From Sva-07 sp963717385 (lineage in GTDB: Bacteria > Actinomycetota > Acidimicrobiia > Acidimicrobiales > Ilumatobacteraceae), in the NCBI GenBank assembly GCA_963717385.1, contig CAVQWE010000013.1, positions 1-24,441 on the forward strand: 24,441 nucleotides of DNA, given 5' to 3'. The translations under genes and the position numbers were made by a program. The notes under the pieces were generated by a model that searched no databases, was not told where the DNA came from, and saw only the letters and a program-made list of their open reading frames with translations. Positions 1 to 8,519 of this stretch are shown here, in pieces. Positions within the stretch are counted from its first letter, which is position 1, and each line of letters starts with the position of its first letter.

Positions 1-1730
1 GACGGCGACATCGAGCGCCATCGTCGGCAGCAGGATGGCGTTGGCCTCCCTGAGTATCGTTCGGCAGCATTGCTTGGCCCCGGCTGGAAAGCCGCCAAGT
101 CGCCGCTCAGCGCCCTCGCAGTGGCGGACCCCGCGCGGTGGTGGCGATGCGGCCGCGGTGCTCCGATGACTTCGGCATCGAGTACGCCCTGCTCCCAGAC
201 CTCGAGGCAGTTCTCGTCGCCGGCCATGAACATGTGCGCACCGAGCACCAGGATCGAGTTGTTTCGCCACGGTCCCGGCGGTGAGTGTTCGGTGGCTCGC
301 CGTGCCGTTTCGATCTGGATGCTCACTGGGTGTACTTCGATTTCCGCCTCGAGCGTTTCTGCGATCATCGAGACCACGTCGTTCTCGTCTCGGTCTTGGC
401 TGTCGGTGCCGACCAGATTCGAGAGATTGTGGTTCCATTGGCGTGCTCGGGCACCGTCGCCGACGTGAAGTGCGGCCATCGTCGCGAGCGCACTCAACGA
501 GCCGGATCGCAGGATGCGGTCGTTCGGTAGACGGTCCAGCCACCGGCGAACTGTCGAGTGGGCTCCCATGGGGAAGTACTTGGCAGCGTTGTCGGTGATC
601 AGTTGCTCACAACGGTCGATGTCGCCCACGGCGGTGGCGTGATCGAGGGCGAGGTCGATGTCGCCGTGGAGCTCCCACCACTGTGCTGCGCTGAGGTGCA
701 CCTCGACCCAGCGATCAGGAGCGTCGTCGCGGGCTCGCTCTCGAGCCACTCCGCCAGGATCGGATGCATCCGATACCACTGGTCGCGCTGATCGAGCGGC
801 AGCACCAGTTGCACATCGTGCTGGAGGCGGCGCAACGTCGCAGCCGCCCCGGCCAGACAGAGGACGTCGGAACACATCTCGCCGGTGAACGTTCCGAGAC
901 ATGCGGCCTTGCGAAGGAACTGGAGGTCGCGGACTCGCAGCGAACTGGTCCACTCGCCACGCAAGTAGTCGGTGATGAACGCAGCCTGAGCGATCGATTC
1001 GAGGTCGTCGGGCGTGCTCCGCGACTTGAGTACCAGGCCGGCGAGACGCAATCCGGCAGGCCAGCCCTCGAACTGCCCGATCGCGATCGCGTCGACGTGC
1101 CCGGCATCGACACCCAGAGCGAGGAGCAGTGCTCGCGACTCGTGGTCGTCGAAGGCGAGCGCGGCGACGTCGACGTCGACGACCCCTGGCTCGAGGCGGA
1201 ATCGGGCGACCGCTTCATCGAGGTGGTGTGCTCGTCCGCTCAGTACCAGCGTCGAGTGGGGTGGCAGATGTGCAGCGATCGTGTCGAGCACGGCCTCGGT
1301 CTCAGGAGCGTCGATCAGGTGGAGGTCGTCGACGACCATGACGAACGGTTCGCGACATTTTGCAATTGCGGCGCCGATGGCGGGAATCACGTGATCAGCG
1401 AACCCCGGCGACCCCGATGAGCGCGACCGGCAGTGCGCCGAACGCGCGGGGATCCACGCTCGAGAGCGCACCGATCAGCCGCGTCGGCGAACACTGCCGG
1501 GTCGTTGTCGATGGGCTCGGCGTCGAACCACAGCACGGGTCGGTCTTCGTTGCTCATCCATCGCCCGATGAGGGTGGACTTGCCGTATCCCCCGGACCGA
1601 GCACACGAACGATCTTGCCGCGGCCGGTGGCATACAGCTGGTCGAGTTGCGGGCGCTCGATCGTCGCGGCCGGTGCGGCAGGCCGAGCGAACCGGGCCCG
1701 ATCCCTGACACCCAGTACTTCAGAGGCCAC
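1..1730 (-). pseudogene. MalT/LAL-family LuxR-type ATPase regulator, frame-broken and cut by left edge
   Basis: Read right to left on the minus strand and stitched across frames, this is the AAA-type NTPase and TPR region of a large ATP-dependent LuxR regulator (MalT/LAL family). The start is near GTG 1730. The N-terminal FARPAAPAATIERPQL block precedes Walker A (GYGKST, about 1570-1588), and Walker B is VMVVDDLHLID (about 1325-1345). A WYRMHPILAEWL segment and TPR-like helices (WVEVHLSAAQWWELHGDID onward) follow. The LuxR DNA-binding domain would lie beyond position 1. Frames change at about 1590 (one G missing from a run of five), 1480 and 1405 (one G extra each), 720 (one base missing), and probably again between 60 and 170. 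The product would be a transcription factor sensing a small ligand, which cannot be named. This is either a decayed gene or, more likely, an intact gene with sequence errors. Confidence 0.75.
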
Positions 1731-2000
1731 GGAGCGCCGATCGTCTGCTCCGCCGCAGGTTCGCGCCCATTCGTCAGAACCTACCCGGTGTCGTGACGTT
1801 GTTTCGACTGTTCCCATCTGCGACGGCGTCGCGGCCCCCGAAAGTGCATCGTGCTCCGAAGCGATGGCCTCCGCCCACAGGCAGTGCACAGATTCTGGCC
1901 GTTGTCCCCAGACCGGTGCCTCGAACCCACAGACACACGCCCGCAATTCACAAGCAATCGGTACTGACGCTCCACAGGGCATGTCGTTCAAGATGGTTCC
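1731..2000. other. Intergenic stretch with no supported gene
   Basis: I see no convincing coding signal here. Minus-strand frames show scattered cysteines (for example CTACGRR around 1880) that faintly resemble a zinc ribbon, but no start signal, no consistent frame and no family match. It separates the leftward regulator from the rightward small ORF. An eroded or error-broken gene cannot be excluded. Confidence 0.4.
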
Positions 2001-2370
2001 ATGGTCGCCCGAGCCCTTCCCACGCCACGCCAGCGCCTGCTGCGTGGGGGACGCGAACAGGGAGCTGTCGTCGCGCAAAACGACCGCCGTGAGCTGGAAC
2101 GCTCTGGATGGCGCACCACGCTGGAGTTCCGCGAGAACAACGTGCGCGGTCGAGACGGCAGGCTCTTGCAGGTCGAGGAGATGGCACGCCGAAGCCGAAC
2201 GTGACACCGACGACCGAGCCCGCCGGGGGGCCGATTTCGTCCAAGCGACCGCCGAATCGGTCGATGAGGCATGGTCGAAACTGCGCCGCCAGGCCGAACT
2301 CGCCGACATTCGTCTTGCAGATCAGGCCGCTGTGCGCAGGGCAGACATGGCCGCTGTCCAGGCAAGTTGA
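2001..2370 (+). CDS. Small hypothetical protein with one frame break
   Basis: I do not recognise a family. From ATG 2001 the frame reads a basic N-terminus (VARALPTPRQRLLRGGRE), then a stretch containing GWRTTLEFRENNV and LLQVEE. It stops soon after position 2181. Removing one base at about 2181 joins it to WHAEAERDTDDRARRGADF and an alanine- and arginine-rich helical tail (AWSKLRRQAELADIRLADQ) that ends at TGA 2370. Codon composition is even across the join, and the joined protein is about 122 residues, soluble, with no signal peptide. Its stop lies just before the nrdA promoter. Coding status is inferred from composition and from how cleanly the two frames join. Confidence 0.45.
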
Positions 2371-2389
2371 CAGTTTCTCGACGAGACGG

Positions 2390-2419
2390 TTGACACACCC
2401 GTAGTTTCACTGCTGTAAT
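2390..2419 (+). promoter_or_regulatory. Sigma-70-type promoter of nrdAB
   Basis: A perfect -35 TTGACA (2390-2395) is followed after 18 nt by TGTAAT (2414-2419), one mismatch from TATAAT. The start site would be near 2426, giving an untranslated leader of about 135 nt before the nrdA GTG at 2560. Both NrdR boxes lie just downstream of the predicted start site, a position that suits repression. Confidence 0.6.
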
Positions 2420-2432
2420 TACGGACCCGTCG

Positions 2433-2448
2433 CCACGACATGTGGTGC
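2433..2448 (+). promoter_or_regulatory. NrdR box 1
   Basis: CCACGACATGTGGTGC is an imperfect palindrome that fits the NrdR box consensus (ACACWAYATCTWGTGT-like). Its start is 32 bp from the start of box 2, three helical turns, as is usual for paired NrdR sites ahead of ribonucleotide reductase genes. Confidence 0.75.
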
Positions 2449-2464
2449 CTCCGGCGGGTGATGA

Positions 2465-2480
2465 CCACGACATCTGGTGG
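2465..2480 (+). promoter_or_regulatory. NrdR box 2
   Basis: CCACGACATCTGGTGG is the second palindromic site, on the same face of the helix as box 1. It shares the CCACGACAT half and the GGTG half with box 1. NrdR, a zinc-finger/ATP-cone repressor, is not encoded in this window. Confidence 0.75.
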
Positions 2481-2559
2481 TCTGCAGCAACTTCTTGACC
2501 AAATCCAGACAATTTCGCAATGCCCGACGACGACGTACGAATGAGCAGGAGAACCCACG

Positions 2560-5110
2560 GTGACAGTGATCGATGACAACGCCGCAACAACCGAGTCCAC
2601 GGTAGGTGCCGGCGCTGCGCCGACGCTGACCGACACGGCCAAGGCGCCGGTCGCCACCGCCACACCGACCGCTGGTGGGATGCGGGTGAAGAAGCGCAGT
2701 GGTGCGCTCGAACCCGTCGACGTCAACAAGATCGTCAACTCGATTGCGAAGGCGTCCGAGGGCTTGCTCGGCGTCGACCCCATGCGCGTCGCAACACGCA
2801 CGATCTCCGCGCTCGCTGACGGCGCCACCACACGTGAACTCGACGACCTGTCGATCCGCACCGCCGCTGGACTCATCGTCGAAGAGCCCAACTACTCCAA
2901 GCTCGCCTCGCGGTCCTGCTCGCCATCGTCGTCGACAAAGAGGTCCGCAACCAGAACATCCCGTGGTTCTCCGAGTCGATCGCCGTCGGCCACGCCGAAG
3001 GCCTCGTCTCCGACGAAGTGCTCGCCTTCGTCAACGCCAACGCCTGCCGGCGCTCAACGCCGCCATCGACTCCGACCGCGACCGCAGCTTCGAGTTCTTC
3101 GGCCTGCGCACCGTGTACGACCGCTACCTGCTGCGTCACCCGTCGCGCCGTGAGGTCATCGAGACCCCGCAGTACTTCTTCCTGCGTGTCGCCTGCGGTC
3201 TGTGCACCGACGTCGACGAAGCCGTGCGTTTCTACGACCTGATGAGTTCGCTGGCCTACTTGCCGTCGAGCCCCACCCTGTTCAACTCGGGCACCGCTCA
3301 TTCGCAGATGTCGAGCTGCTACCTGCTCGACTCGCCAGAAGACAGCCTCGAAGGCATCTACAAGCGCTACACCGACATCGCGAAGCTGTCGAAGTTCGCC
3401 GGTGGCATCGGCGTTGCCTGGCACCGGGTGCGTGCGAAGGGCAGCCTCATCCAGGGCACCAACGGCCTCTCCAACGGCATCGTGCCGTGGCTGCGCACGC
3501 TCGACTCGTCGGTTGCCGCGGTCAACCAGGGCGGTCGCCGCAAGGGTGCCGCCTGCGTGTACCTCGAGTCGTGGCACGCCGACATCGAAGACTTCCTGGA
3601 GTTGCGCGACAACACCGGCGATCACGCTCGCCGCACGCACAACCTCAACATCGCCAACTGGATCCCCGACCTGTTCATGGAGCGAGTCGAGAAGGACTGG
3701 CAGTGGAGCCTGTTCGACCCGAAGAAGGCGCCGCACCTCACCGACCTGTTCGGTGACGACTTCGAGCGTGCCTACGTGGCTGCTGAAGAAGCCGGCCTCT
3801 ACGAGAAGCAGGTCCCGGCCCGCCAGCTGTACTCGAAGATGATGCGCACCCTCGCGCAGACCGGCAACGGCTGGGTGACGTTCAAGGACGCATCGAACGA
3901 GAAGTGCAACCAGACCGGTGAAGCCAACGCCGACGGCTCGCCTCGCGTGGTGCACCTGTCGAACCTGTGCACCGAGATCCTCGAAGTCACCGACCAGGAC
4001 AACACTGCTGTGTGCAACCTCGGTTCGCTCAACCTCGGCGCCTACGTCGATGCGCAGGGCGAATTCGATTTCGCCAAGCTCGGCGAGGTCGTGCGTCAGG
4101 TCGTGCCGCTGCTCGATCGGGTGATCGACATCAACTACTACCCGACGTCGGAAGCCGAGTTCTCGAACCACAAGTGGCGTCCGGTCGGCCTCGGGCTGAT
4201 GGGCCTGCAGGACGTGTTCTTCAAGAAGGGCTTCGCATTCGACTCAGCCGATGCAAAGGACCTGAGCCGCACGATCAGCGCCCACATCTACTTCCATGCG
4301 CTGTGGGCGTCCACCGAACTCGCCGAGGTCAGTGGCGCACACGAGGCTTACGAGGGCACCCGAGCTGCCAAGGGCGACCTGCAGTTCGACCTGTGGGATG
4401 TCGCCAACGGTGGCGTCACCCCGCCCGCCGAGCTCGACTGGGACGCACTGCGTGCCCGCATCACCGCTCACGGCCTGCGCAACAGCCTGCTGATCGCCAT
4501 CGCCCCCACCGCCACGATCGCCTCGATCGTCGGCTGTTACGAGTGCATCGAGCCGCAGGTGTCGAACCTGTTCAAGCGTGAGACGTTGTCGGGCGAGTTC
4601 ATGCAGATCAACCGCTACCTGGTGCGCGAGCTCCAGGCCCGCAACCTGTGGGACGAGCAGATGATCAACGACATCAAGCGCGCCGAGGGGTCGGTCCAAG
4701 ACGTCGACCGCATCCCCGCTGAGCTCAAAGAAGTGTTCCGCACGGCGTGGGAGATCCCGCAGCGGGCCCTGATCGACATGGCGGCCGAGCGCGGCGCCTT
4801 CATCGACCAGAGCCAGTCGCTGAACCTCTTCATGGAGACCCCCACCATCGGCAAGCTCTCCTCGATGTACCTGCACGCCTGGAAGCAGGGCCTCAAGACC
4901 ACCTACTACTTGCGCAGCCGCCCGGCGACCCGCATCAACCAGAGCACCACCTCGGGTTCGAAGCCGGCGCCGACTCCGCCCACCGGCGGTGGTCAGAAGC
5001 CCGACGCAATCGCGCCGCTCGTCGACGAGCCGGCCAAGAAGACCTTCACCGATGAGGAAGCCCTTGCGTGCTCCCTCGAGAACCCCGAATCCTGCGAGGC
5101 ATGCGACTGA
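2560..5110 (+). CDS. nrdA: Ribonucleoside-diphosphate reductase class I, alpha subunit (two frame breaks)
   Basis: This subunit reduces ribonucleoside diphosphates to deoxyribonucleotides together with NrdB. GTG 2560 follows GCAGGAG. The N-terminal ATP-cone (KKRSGALEPVDVNKIVNSI) is the allosteric activity site. The frame breaks at about 2912 (after YSKLASR, continuing as LLAIVVDKEV) and at about 3047 (after AFVNANA, continuing as LNAAIDSDRDRSFEFFG). Each is a net loss of one base; adding two bases gives about 850 residues, the usual length. Visible catalytic features are the SSCYL and AVCNLGSLNL cysteines, the SNLCTE radical-site block, TTYYLRSRP with the radical-transfer tyrosines, and a C-terminal redox pair CEAC. 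The stop overlaps the nrdB start (TGATG). An essential enzyme with two breaks points to sequence error rather than loss. Confidence 0.93.
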
Positions 5111-6216
5111 TGGCACTCATCGACCCGATCACCGACTACGAAACGTCCACAGCTCCCGGTGAGACCCTCGCCGACGAGTTCGAATCGGCGCCCCCGGTCG
5201 GCGCTGCCCGTCCGACCAACATCCTCGACCCCGGCTACGACCTCACGCTGCGTCCCATGCGGTACCCGCAGTTCTACGAGATGTACCGCGACGCCATCAA
5301 GAACACCTGGACCGTCGAAGAGATCGACTTCTCCGACGACCTCGTCGACCTCGACCGCAAGCTGATGCCCGCCGAGAAGCACCTCGTGTCGCGCCTGGTG
5401 GCGTTCTTCGCCACCGGCGACTCGATCGTGTCGAACAACCTGGTGCTCAACTTGTACCAGCACATCAACGCCCCCGAAGCGCGCATGTACCTGTCACGTC
5501 AGCTCTACGAAGAGGCGTTGCACGTGCAGTTCTATTTGACGCTGCTCGACAACTACATCCCCGACATGGCCGAGCGCGAAGCCGCGTTCTCTGCGGTCGA
5601 GAACATCCCGTCGATCCGCGCCAAGGCCGAGTTCTGTTTCAAGTGGATCGATTCGATCCAGGGCTTGCAGAAGATCGAGACCCCAGAACAGCGCAAGCAG
5701 TTCCTGCTCAACTTGATCTGCTTTGCAACGTGCATCGAAGGCCTGTTCTTCTTCGCAGCGTTCGCGTACGTCTACTTCCTGCGTTCGAAGGGGTTGTTGA
5801 ACGGTCTCGCCGACGGCACCAACTGGGTGTTCCGCGACGAGAGCTGCCACATGAACTTCGCGTTCGAAGTCGTCGACACCGTGCGCAAAGAGCAGCCCGA
5901 GTTGTTCGATGCCGACCTCGAAGCCGACATCCGCACGATGATCAACGAAGCGATCGACGCCGAGCAGTTGTTCGCTGCCGATGTGCTCGGCGAAGGCGTG
6001 TCAGGGATGAGCCTGGCCGACACCCGCACCTACCTCGAGTTCGTCGCCGATCAGCGCTTGGGGCAGCTCGGCTACGCCCCCGAGTTCGGGTCCAAGAACC
6101 CGTTCAGCTTCATGGAACTGCAAGACGTGCAGGGCCTGTCGAACTTCTTCGAGCGCACCGTCAGTAGCTACCAGGTCGGCGTCGCCGGCGACGTCAGCTT
6201 CGACGACGAGTTCTGA
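5110..6216 (+). CDS. nrdB: Ribonucleoside-diphosphate reductase class I, beta subunit
   Basis: This is the ferritin-like radical-generating partner of NrdA, 368 residues. The start is ATG 5110, overlapping the nrdA stop by one base (translational coupling); ATG 5101 is an in-frame alternative. The dinuclear metal ligands are visible as D104, E135, H138, E210, E244 and H247 (LYEEALHVQFY, CIEGLFFF, RDESCHMNF). Y142 sits seven residues after E135, the spacing of the radical tyrosine in E. coli NrdB, so this is a tyrosyl-radical class I enzyme rather than a tyrosine-less variant. It is co-transcribed with nrdA under the NrdR-boxed promoter. The frame is intact, and it ends 29 bp before a convergent gene. 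Confidence 0.95.
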   Translation: MALIDPITDYETSTAPGETLADEFESAPPVGAARPTNILDPGYDLTLRPMRYPQFYEMYRDAIKNTWTVEEIDFSDDLVDLDRKLMPAEKHLVSRLVAFFATGDSIVSNNLVLNLYQHINAPEARMYLSRQLYEEALHVQFYLTLLDNYIPDMAEREAAFSAVENIPSIRAKAEFCFKWIDSIQGLQKIETPEQRKQFLLNLICFATCIEGLFFFAAFAYVYFLRSKGLLNGLADGTNWVFRDESCHMNFAFEVVDTVRKEQPELFDADLEADIRTMINEAIDAEQLFAADVLGEGVSGMSLADTRTYLEFVADQRLGQLGYAPEFGSKNPFSFMELQDVQGLSNFFERTVSSYQVGVAGDVSFDDEF

Positions 6217-6225
6217 TCACATCCT

Positions 6226-6258
6226 GGGTCTGACCCCTGTTGTGACTACCGGTACAGG
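6226..6258. terminator. Possible terminator/repeated motif between convergent genes
   Basis: The 29-bp gap between nrdB and the convergent CoA-transferase holds the near-palindrome GGGTCTGACCC (6226-6236). Overlapping it, CCTGT (6236-6240) pairs with ACAGG (6254-6258). The motif TCTGACCCCTG followed by GACTAC recurs, inverted, at the other convergent junction (18091-18140). There is no T-run. Terminator function is inferred from position. Confidence 0.35.
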
Positions 6259-7397
6259 TCGGTGTGTTCGCCGAGGGTGGGGCCGACATCGGTGATGCTG
6301 CCGGGGGTGCGCGAGAACTTGGGCACCACGCCGAGCATCGCGGTGTTCACACCGGTGCGAGCGGTTCGGCGCTGCACCATCTCTCGGGCGGCGTAGTGCT
6401 CGTCGTCGAGCATGTCAGCCGCGGTGTACACACGGCCAGCAGGAACGGTGTGTTCGCGCAGTAGCGCCAGCAGTTCGTCCGATCCCAACGTGATCGTCCA
6501 CTCGGCGATGATCGCGTCGAGCTCACGTTCGTGTTCGCCGCGCGGGATGTGAGTCGCGTAACGGTCATCGGCGGCGAGATCCGCCCGATCCATGGCATCG
6601 CACAACCGAGCGAAGATGTTGTCGGCATTCGCCGCGATCAGTACCTCGGACCCGTCGCTGGTCGGATACGCATTCGACGGCGCCACACCGGGCAGCGTGC
6701 CGCCCGACCGGTTGCGCAGCACACCGGCGACGTCGAAGTCGACCATCGATGACTCCATCAGCGCTGCGACCGCTTCATAGATCGCGACGTCGACCTCTTG
6801 GCCCTTGCCGCTCGAGTTGCGTTCGTGGAGCGCGGCGAGCGTGCCGATCACTGCGAACATCGCGGCGAGCGAATCGCCGAGGCTGATGCCGGCACGGGCA
6901 GGGGGTCGGTCAGGGTCGCCGGTCGTGTGGCGGATGCCGCCGACTGCCTCGCCGATCGAACCGAAACCTGCTTCGGTCGCCCGTGGCCCGCTCTGGCCGA
7001 ACCCCGACACGTGGGTGACGATGATCGCCGGGTTGCTCGCCGACAGCGTGGCGTAGTCGAGTCCGAACTTCGCGAGCACACCGGGCCGGAAGTTCTCGAG
7101 CACGACGTCGCATTCGCCGGCGAGGCGCTGGACGAACGCGAGATCGTCGGAGTTCTTGAGGTCGGCGACGACCGATCGTTTGTTGCGGGCGATGATCGGC
7201 CACCACAGGCTCGAATCGTCGACGCACACACCCCAGTGGCGCATCGGGTCGCCACCATCGGGCGATTCGATCTTGATCACCTCGGCGCCGTAGTCGCCGA
7301 ACAGTTGGCCCGCGAACGGTCCTGCGATGAAGTTGCCGAGTTCGAGCACCCGGACACCGAGCAGCGGTCCGGTCCGTGTCTGCGCGTCACCGTCCAT
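6246..7397 (-). CDS. Class III CoA-transferase (CaiB/BaiF family)
   Basis: The gene encodes 383 residues and is intact. Class III CoA-transferases move CoA between acyl-CoA and a free acid through an aspartyl-CoA thioester. The family N-terminus is clear (GVRVLELGNFIAGPFAG, GDYGAEVIKIE), as are ENFRPGVLAKFGLDY and SGFGQSGP. The catalytic aspartate is D175 in AGISLGDSLAAMF. The C-terminus ends GPTLGEHTDLYR. The substrate pair cannot be told from sequence; the type resembles generic formyl/succinyl-CoA transferases more than mesaconyl-CoA C1-C4 transferase. It is divergent from the HMG-CoA-lyase-like gene with about 50 bp between starts, so shared control is plausible. TAGACA lies 6 nt before the ATG, a weak leaderless-type -10. 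Confidence 0.9.
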   Translation of the reverse strand: MDGDAQTRTGPLLGVRVLELGNFIAGPFAGQLFGDYGAEVIKIESPDGGDPMRHWGVCVDDSSLWWPIIARNKRSVVADLKNSDDLAFVQRLAGECDVVLENFRPGVLAKFGLDYATLSASNPAIIVTHVSGFGQSGPRATEAGFGSIGEAVGGIRHTTGDPDRPPARAGISLGDSLAAMFAVIGTLAALHERNSSGKGQEVDVAIYEAVAALMESSMVDFDVAGVLRNRSGGTLPGVAPSNAYPTSDGSEVLIAANADNIFARLCDAMDRADLAADDRYATHIPRGEHERELDAIIAEWTITLGSDELLALLREHTVPAGRVYTAADMLDDEHYAAREMVQRRTARTGVNTAMLGVVPKFSRTPGSITDVGPTLGEHTDLYR

Positions 7398-7450
7398 GGT
7401 GGTTGTCTACCGAGTCGACGGTGTCGTCACGAAAGCGAGAGACTGCTCGA

Positions 7451-8371
7451 GTGAGCGTGGCCGATCGTCTTCCCTCGACCATCGTGCTGCGCGACGTGAC
7501 CCTGCGTGATGGTCTGCAGGACGAATCACCGATTCCGACCGAGGCAAAGGTGGCGATCTTCGAAGCGCTGCTCGCTGCCGGTGTCCGCGATCTCGAGTTG
7601 ACCAGTTTCGTGCGTCCTGACCGTGTGCCGGCCATGGCCGATGCCGAGGCGCTGTGCGCCGCCACCGCCGTATCGGCCGCGGCGTCCGAAGTGCGGCGCT
7701 GGGGACTCGTGCTCAACGCCCGCGGCGCCGAGCGGGCGCTCGCGGCCGGTCTCAGCCACCTGCAGTACGTCGTGTCGGTGAGCGATACCCACAGCAGACA
7801 CAACGCCGGCATCGGAACCGATGAAGCGATCGACGAATTCGAGCGTTTCACCAGCGCAGCCCGCGATGCCGGCGCAGTGGTGGAGATGACGCTGGCCACG
7901 GCGATGGGCTGCCCGTTCGAACACCGCGTCGACCCGGACCGGGTGGCCGAGGTCGCTCGCCGAGCCGTCGATGCCGGTGCGTCGTCGATCGGTCTCGCCG
8001 ACACGATCGGTGTCGCCGTGCCCACCGAGGTGGCGGTGCTGGTCGGGCTGGTCCGTTCGAGCGTCGATGTGCCGATCGGTGTGCACCTGCACGACACACG
8101 TGGCCTCGCGATCGCCAACGCCATTGCGGCGCTCGAACATGGAGCGGTCCGCCTCGACGCCAGCGTCGGCGGACTGGGTGGCTGCCCATTCGCCCCCAAC
8201 GCCAGCGGCAATGTCCCGATCGAGGATCTGGCCCATGCGCTCGGTGAGATGGGTGTCGCCACGGGGATGTCGGTCGATGGCCTCATCGACGCCGCGCAGA
8301 TCGCCTGCGACGCAGTGGGCCGCCCTGTCGGCAGCCACGTCGGCCTCGCGGGTCGCCGGTTCGCCCCCTGA
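7451..8371 (+). CDS. Hydroxymethylglutaryl-CoA lyase-like protein
   Basis: This is a TIM-barrel DRE-family lyase that cleaves 3-hydroxy-3-methylglutaryl-CoA, or a related 3-hydroxyacyl-CoA, to acetyl-CoA plus a ketoacid. It is about 306 residues. The catalytic segment DVTLRDGLQDE lies near residue 20. The metal-binding HLHDTRG and the HMGL signature (GGLGGCPFAPNASGN, with the active-site cysteine) follow. LADTIGVAVP is also typical. GTG 7451 was chosen because it gives a normal-length N-terminus. GTG 7421, preceded by TACCGA and 7 nt, is an in-frame alternative that would be leaderless. The partner CoA-transferase suggests leucine/isovalerate or another branched-acid breakdown route, but the true substrate is open. 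Confidence 0.85.
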   Translation: MSVADRLPSTIVLRDVTLRDGLQDESPIPTEAKVAIFEALLAAGVRDLELTSFVRPDRVPAMADAEALCAATAVSAAASEVRRWGLVLNARGAERALAAGLSHLQYVVSVSDTHSRHNAGIGTDEAIDEFERFTSAARDAGAVVEMTLATAMGCPFEHRVDPDRVAEVARRAVDAGASSIGLADTIGVAVPTEVAVLVGLVRSSVDVPIGVHLHDTRGLAIANAIAALEHGAVRLDASVGGLGGCPFAPNASGNVPIEDLAHALGEMGVATGMSVDGLIDAAQIACDAVGRPVGSHVGLAGRRFAP

Positions 8372-8393
8372 GCCTCCACCCGGTGCATCGCAA

Positions 8394-8435
8394 GCGATGA
8401 GCGAACCGCACCCTGCGGTGCGCATGCCTCATCGC
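8394..8435. repeat. REP-like palindrome, copy 1
   Basis: GCGATGAG at the left pairs with CTCATCGC at the right, with an inner ACCGCA/TGCGGT pairing. The first 20 bases are identical to copy 2, which starts 61 bp downstream. It lies in the gap after the HMG-CoA-lyase-like gene. Confidence 0.8.
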
Positions 8436-8454
8436 CTCGGGCGGGCGTACTGGA

Positions 8455-8495
8455 GCGATGAGCGAACCGCACCCCGGGTGCCCTTCGCTCATCGC
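8455..8495. repeat. REP-like palindrome, copy 2
   Basis: This is a near-complete hairpin. The 12-bp perfect arms GCGATGAGCGAA (8455-8466) and TTCGCTCATCGC (8484-8495) enclose GCACCC/GGGTGC, separated by a 2x2 internal loop. It ends 11 bp before the -10 box of the next gene, so it may end the upstream transcript or act at the downstream promoter. There is no T-run. Confidence 0.8.
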
Positions 8496-8506
8496 CTTCG
8501 TGGCGG

Positions 8507-8512
8507 TACGGT
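8507..8512 (+). promoter_or_regulatory. Leaderless -10 box (TACGGT) for ArsA-like gene 1
   Basis: TACGGT is followed by 7 nt and then ATG 8520. The spacing places the transcription start on the start codon. No Shine-Dalgarno sequence is needed and no good -35 is seen. Confidence 0.6.
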
Positions 8513-8519
8513 GGGGGTG

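Noticed and set aside
1781..1975. Small minus-strand zinc-ribbon-like protein with CTACGRR
   Set aside because: It lacks the paired CxxC arrangement, a start signal and any neighbour support.
1360..2370. A single 336-residue plus-strand protein spanning 1360-2370
   Set aside because: Only its last 60 or so residues look coding; the rest lies opposite the MalT-type regulator and is arginine/serine-rich shadow translation.
2880..3060. Programmed ribosomal frameshifting in nrdA
   Set aside because: Two separate shifts at unrelated sites without slippery heptamers, in a region full of other indels, make sequence error far more likely.
2873..4171. A 432-residue minus-strand protein opposite nrdA
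   Set aside because: It mirrors nrdA codons in the antisense frame, has no motifs and no start signal; nrdA is certain.
8394..8495. CRISPR array
   Set aside because: Only two copies, internally palindromic with no unique spacers of even size and no cas genes.
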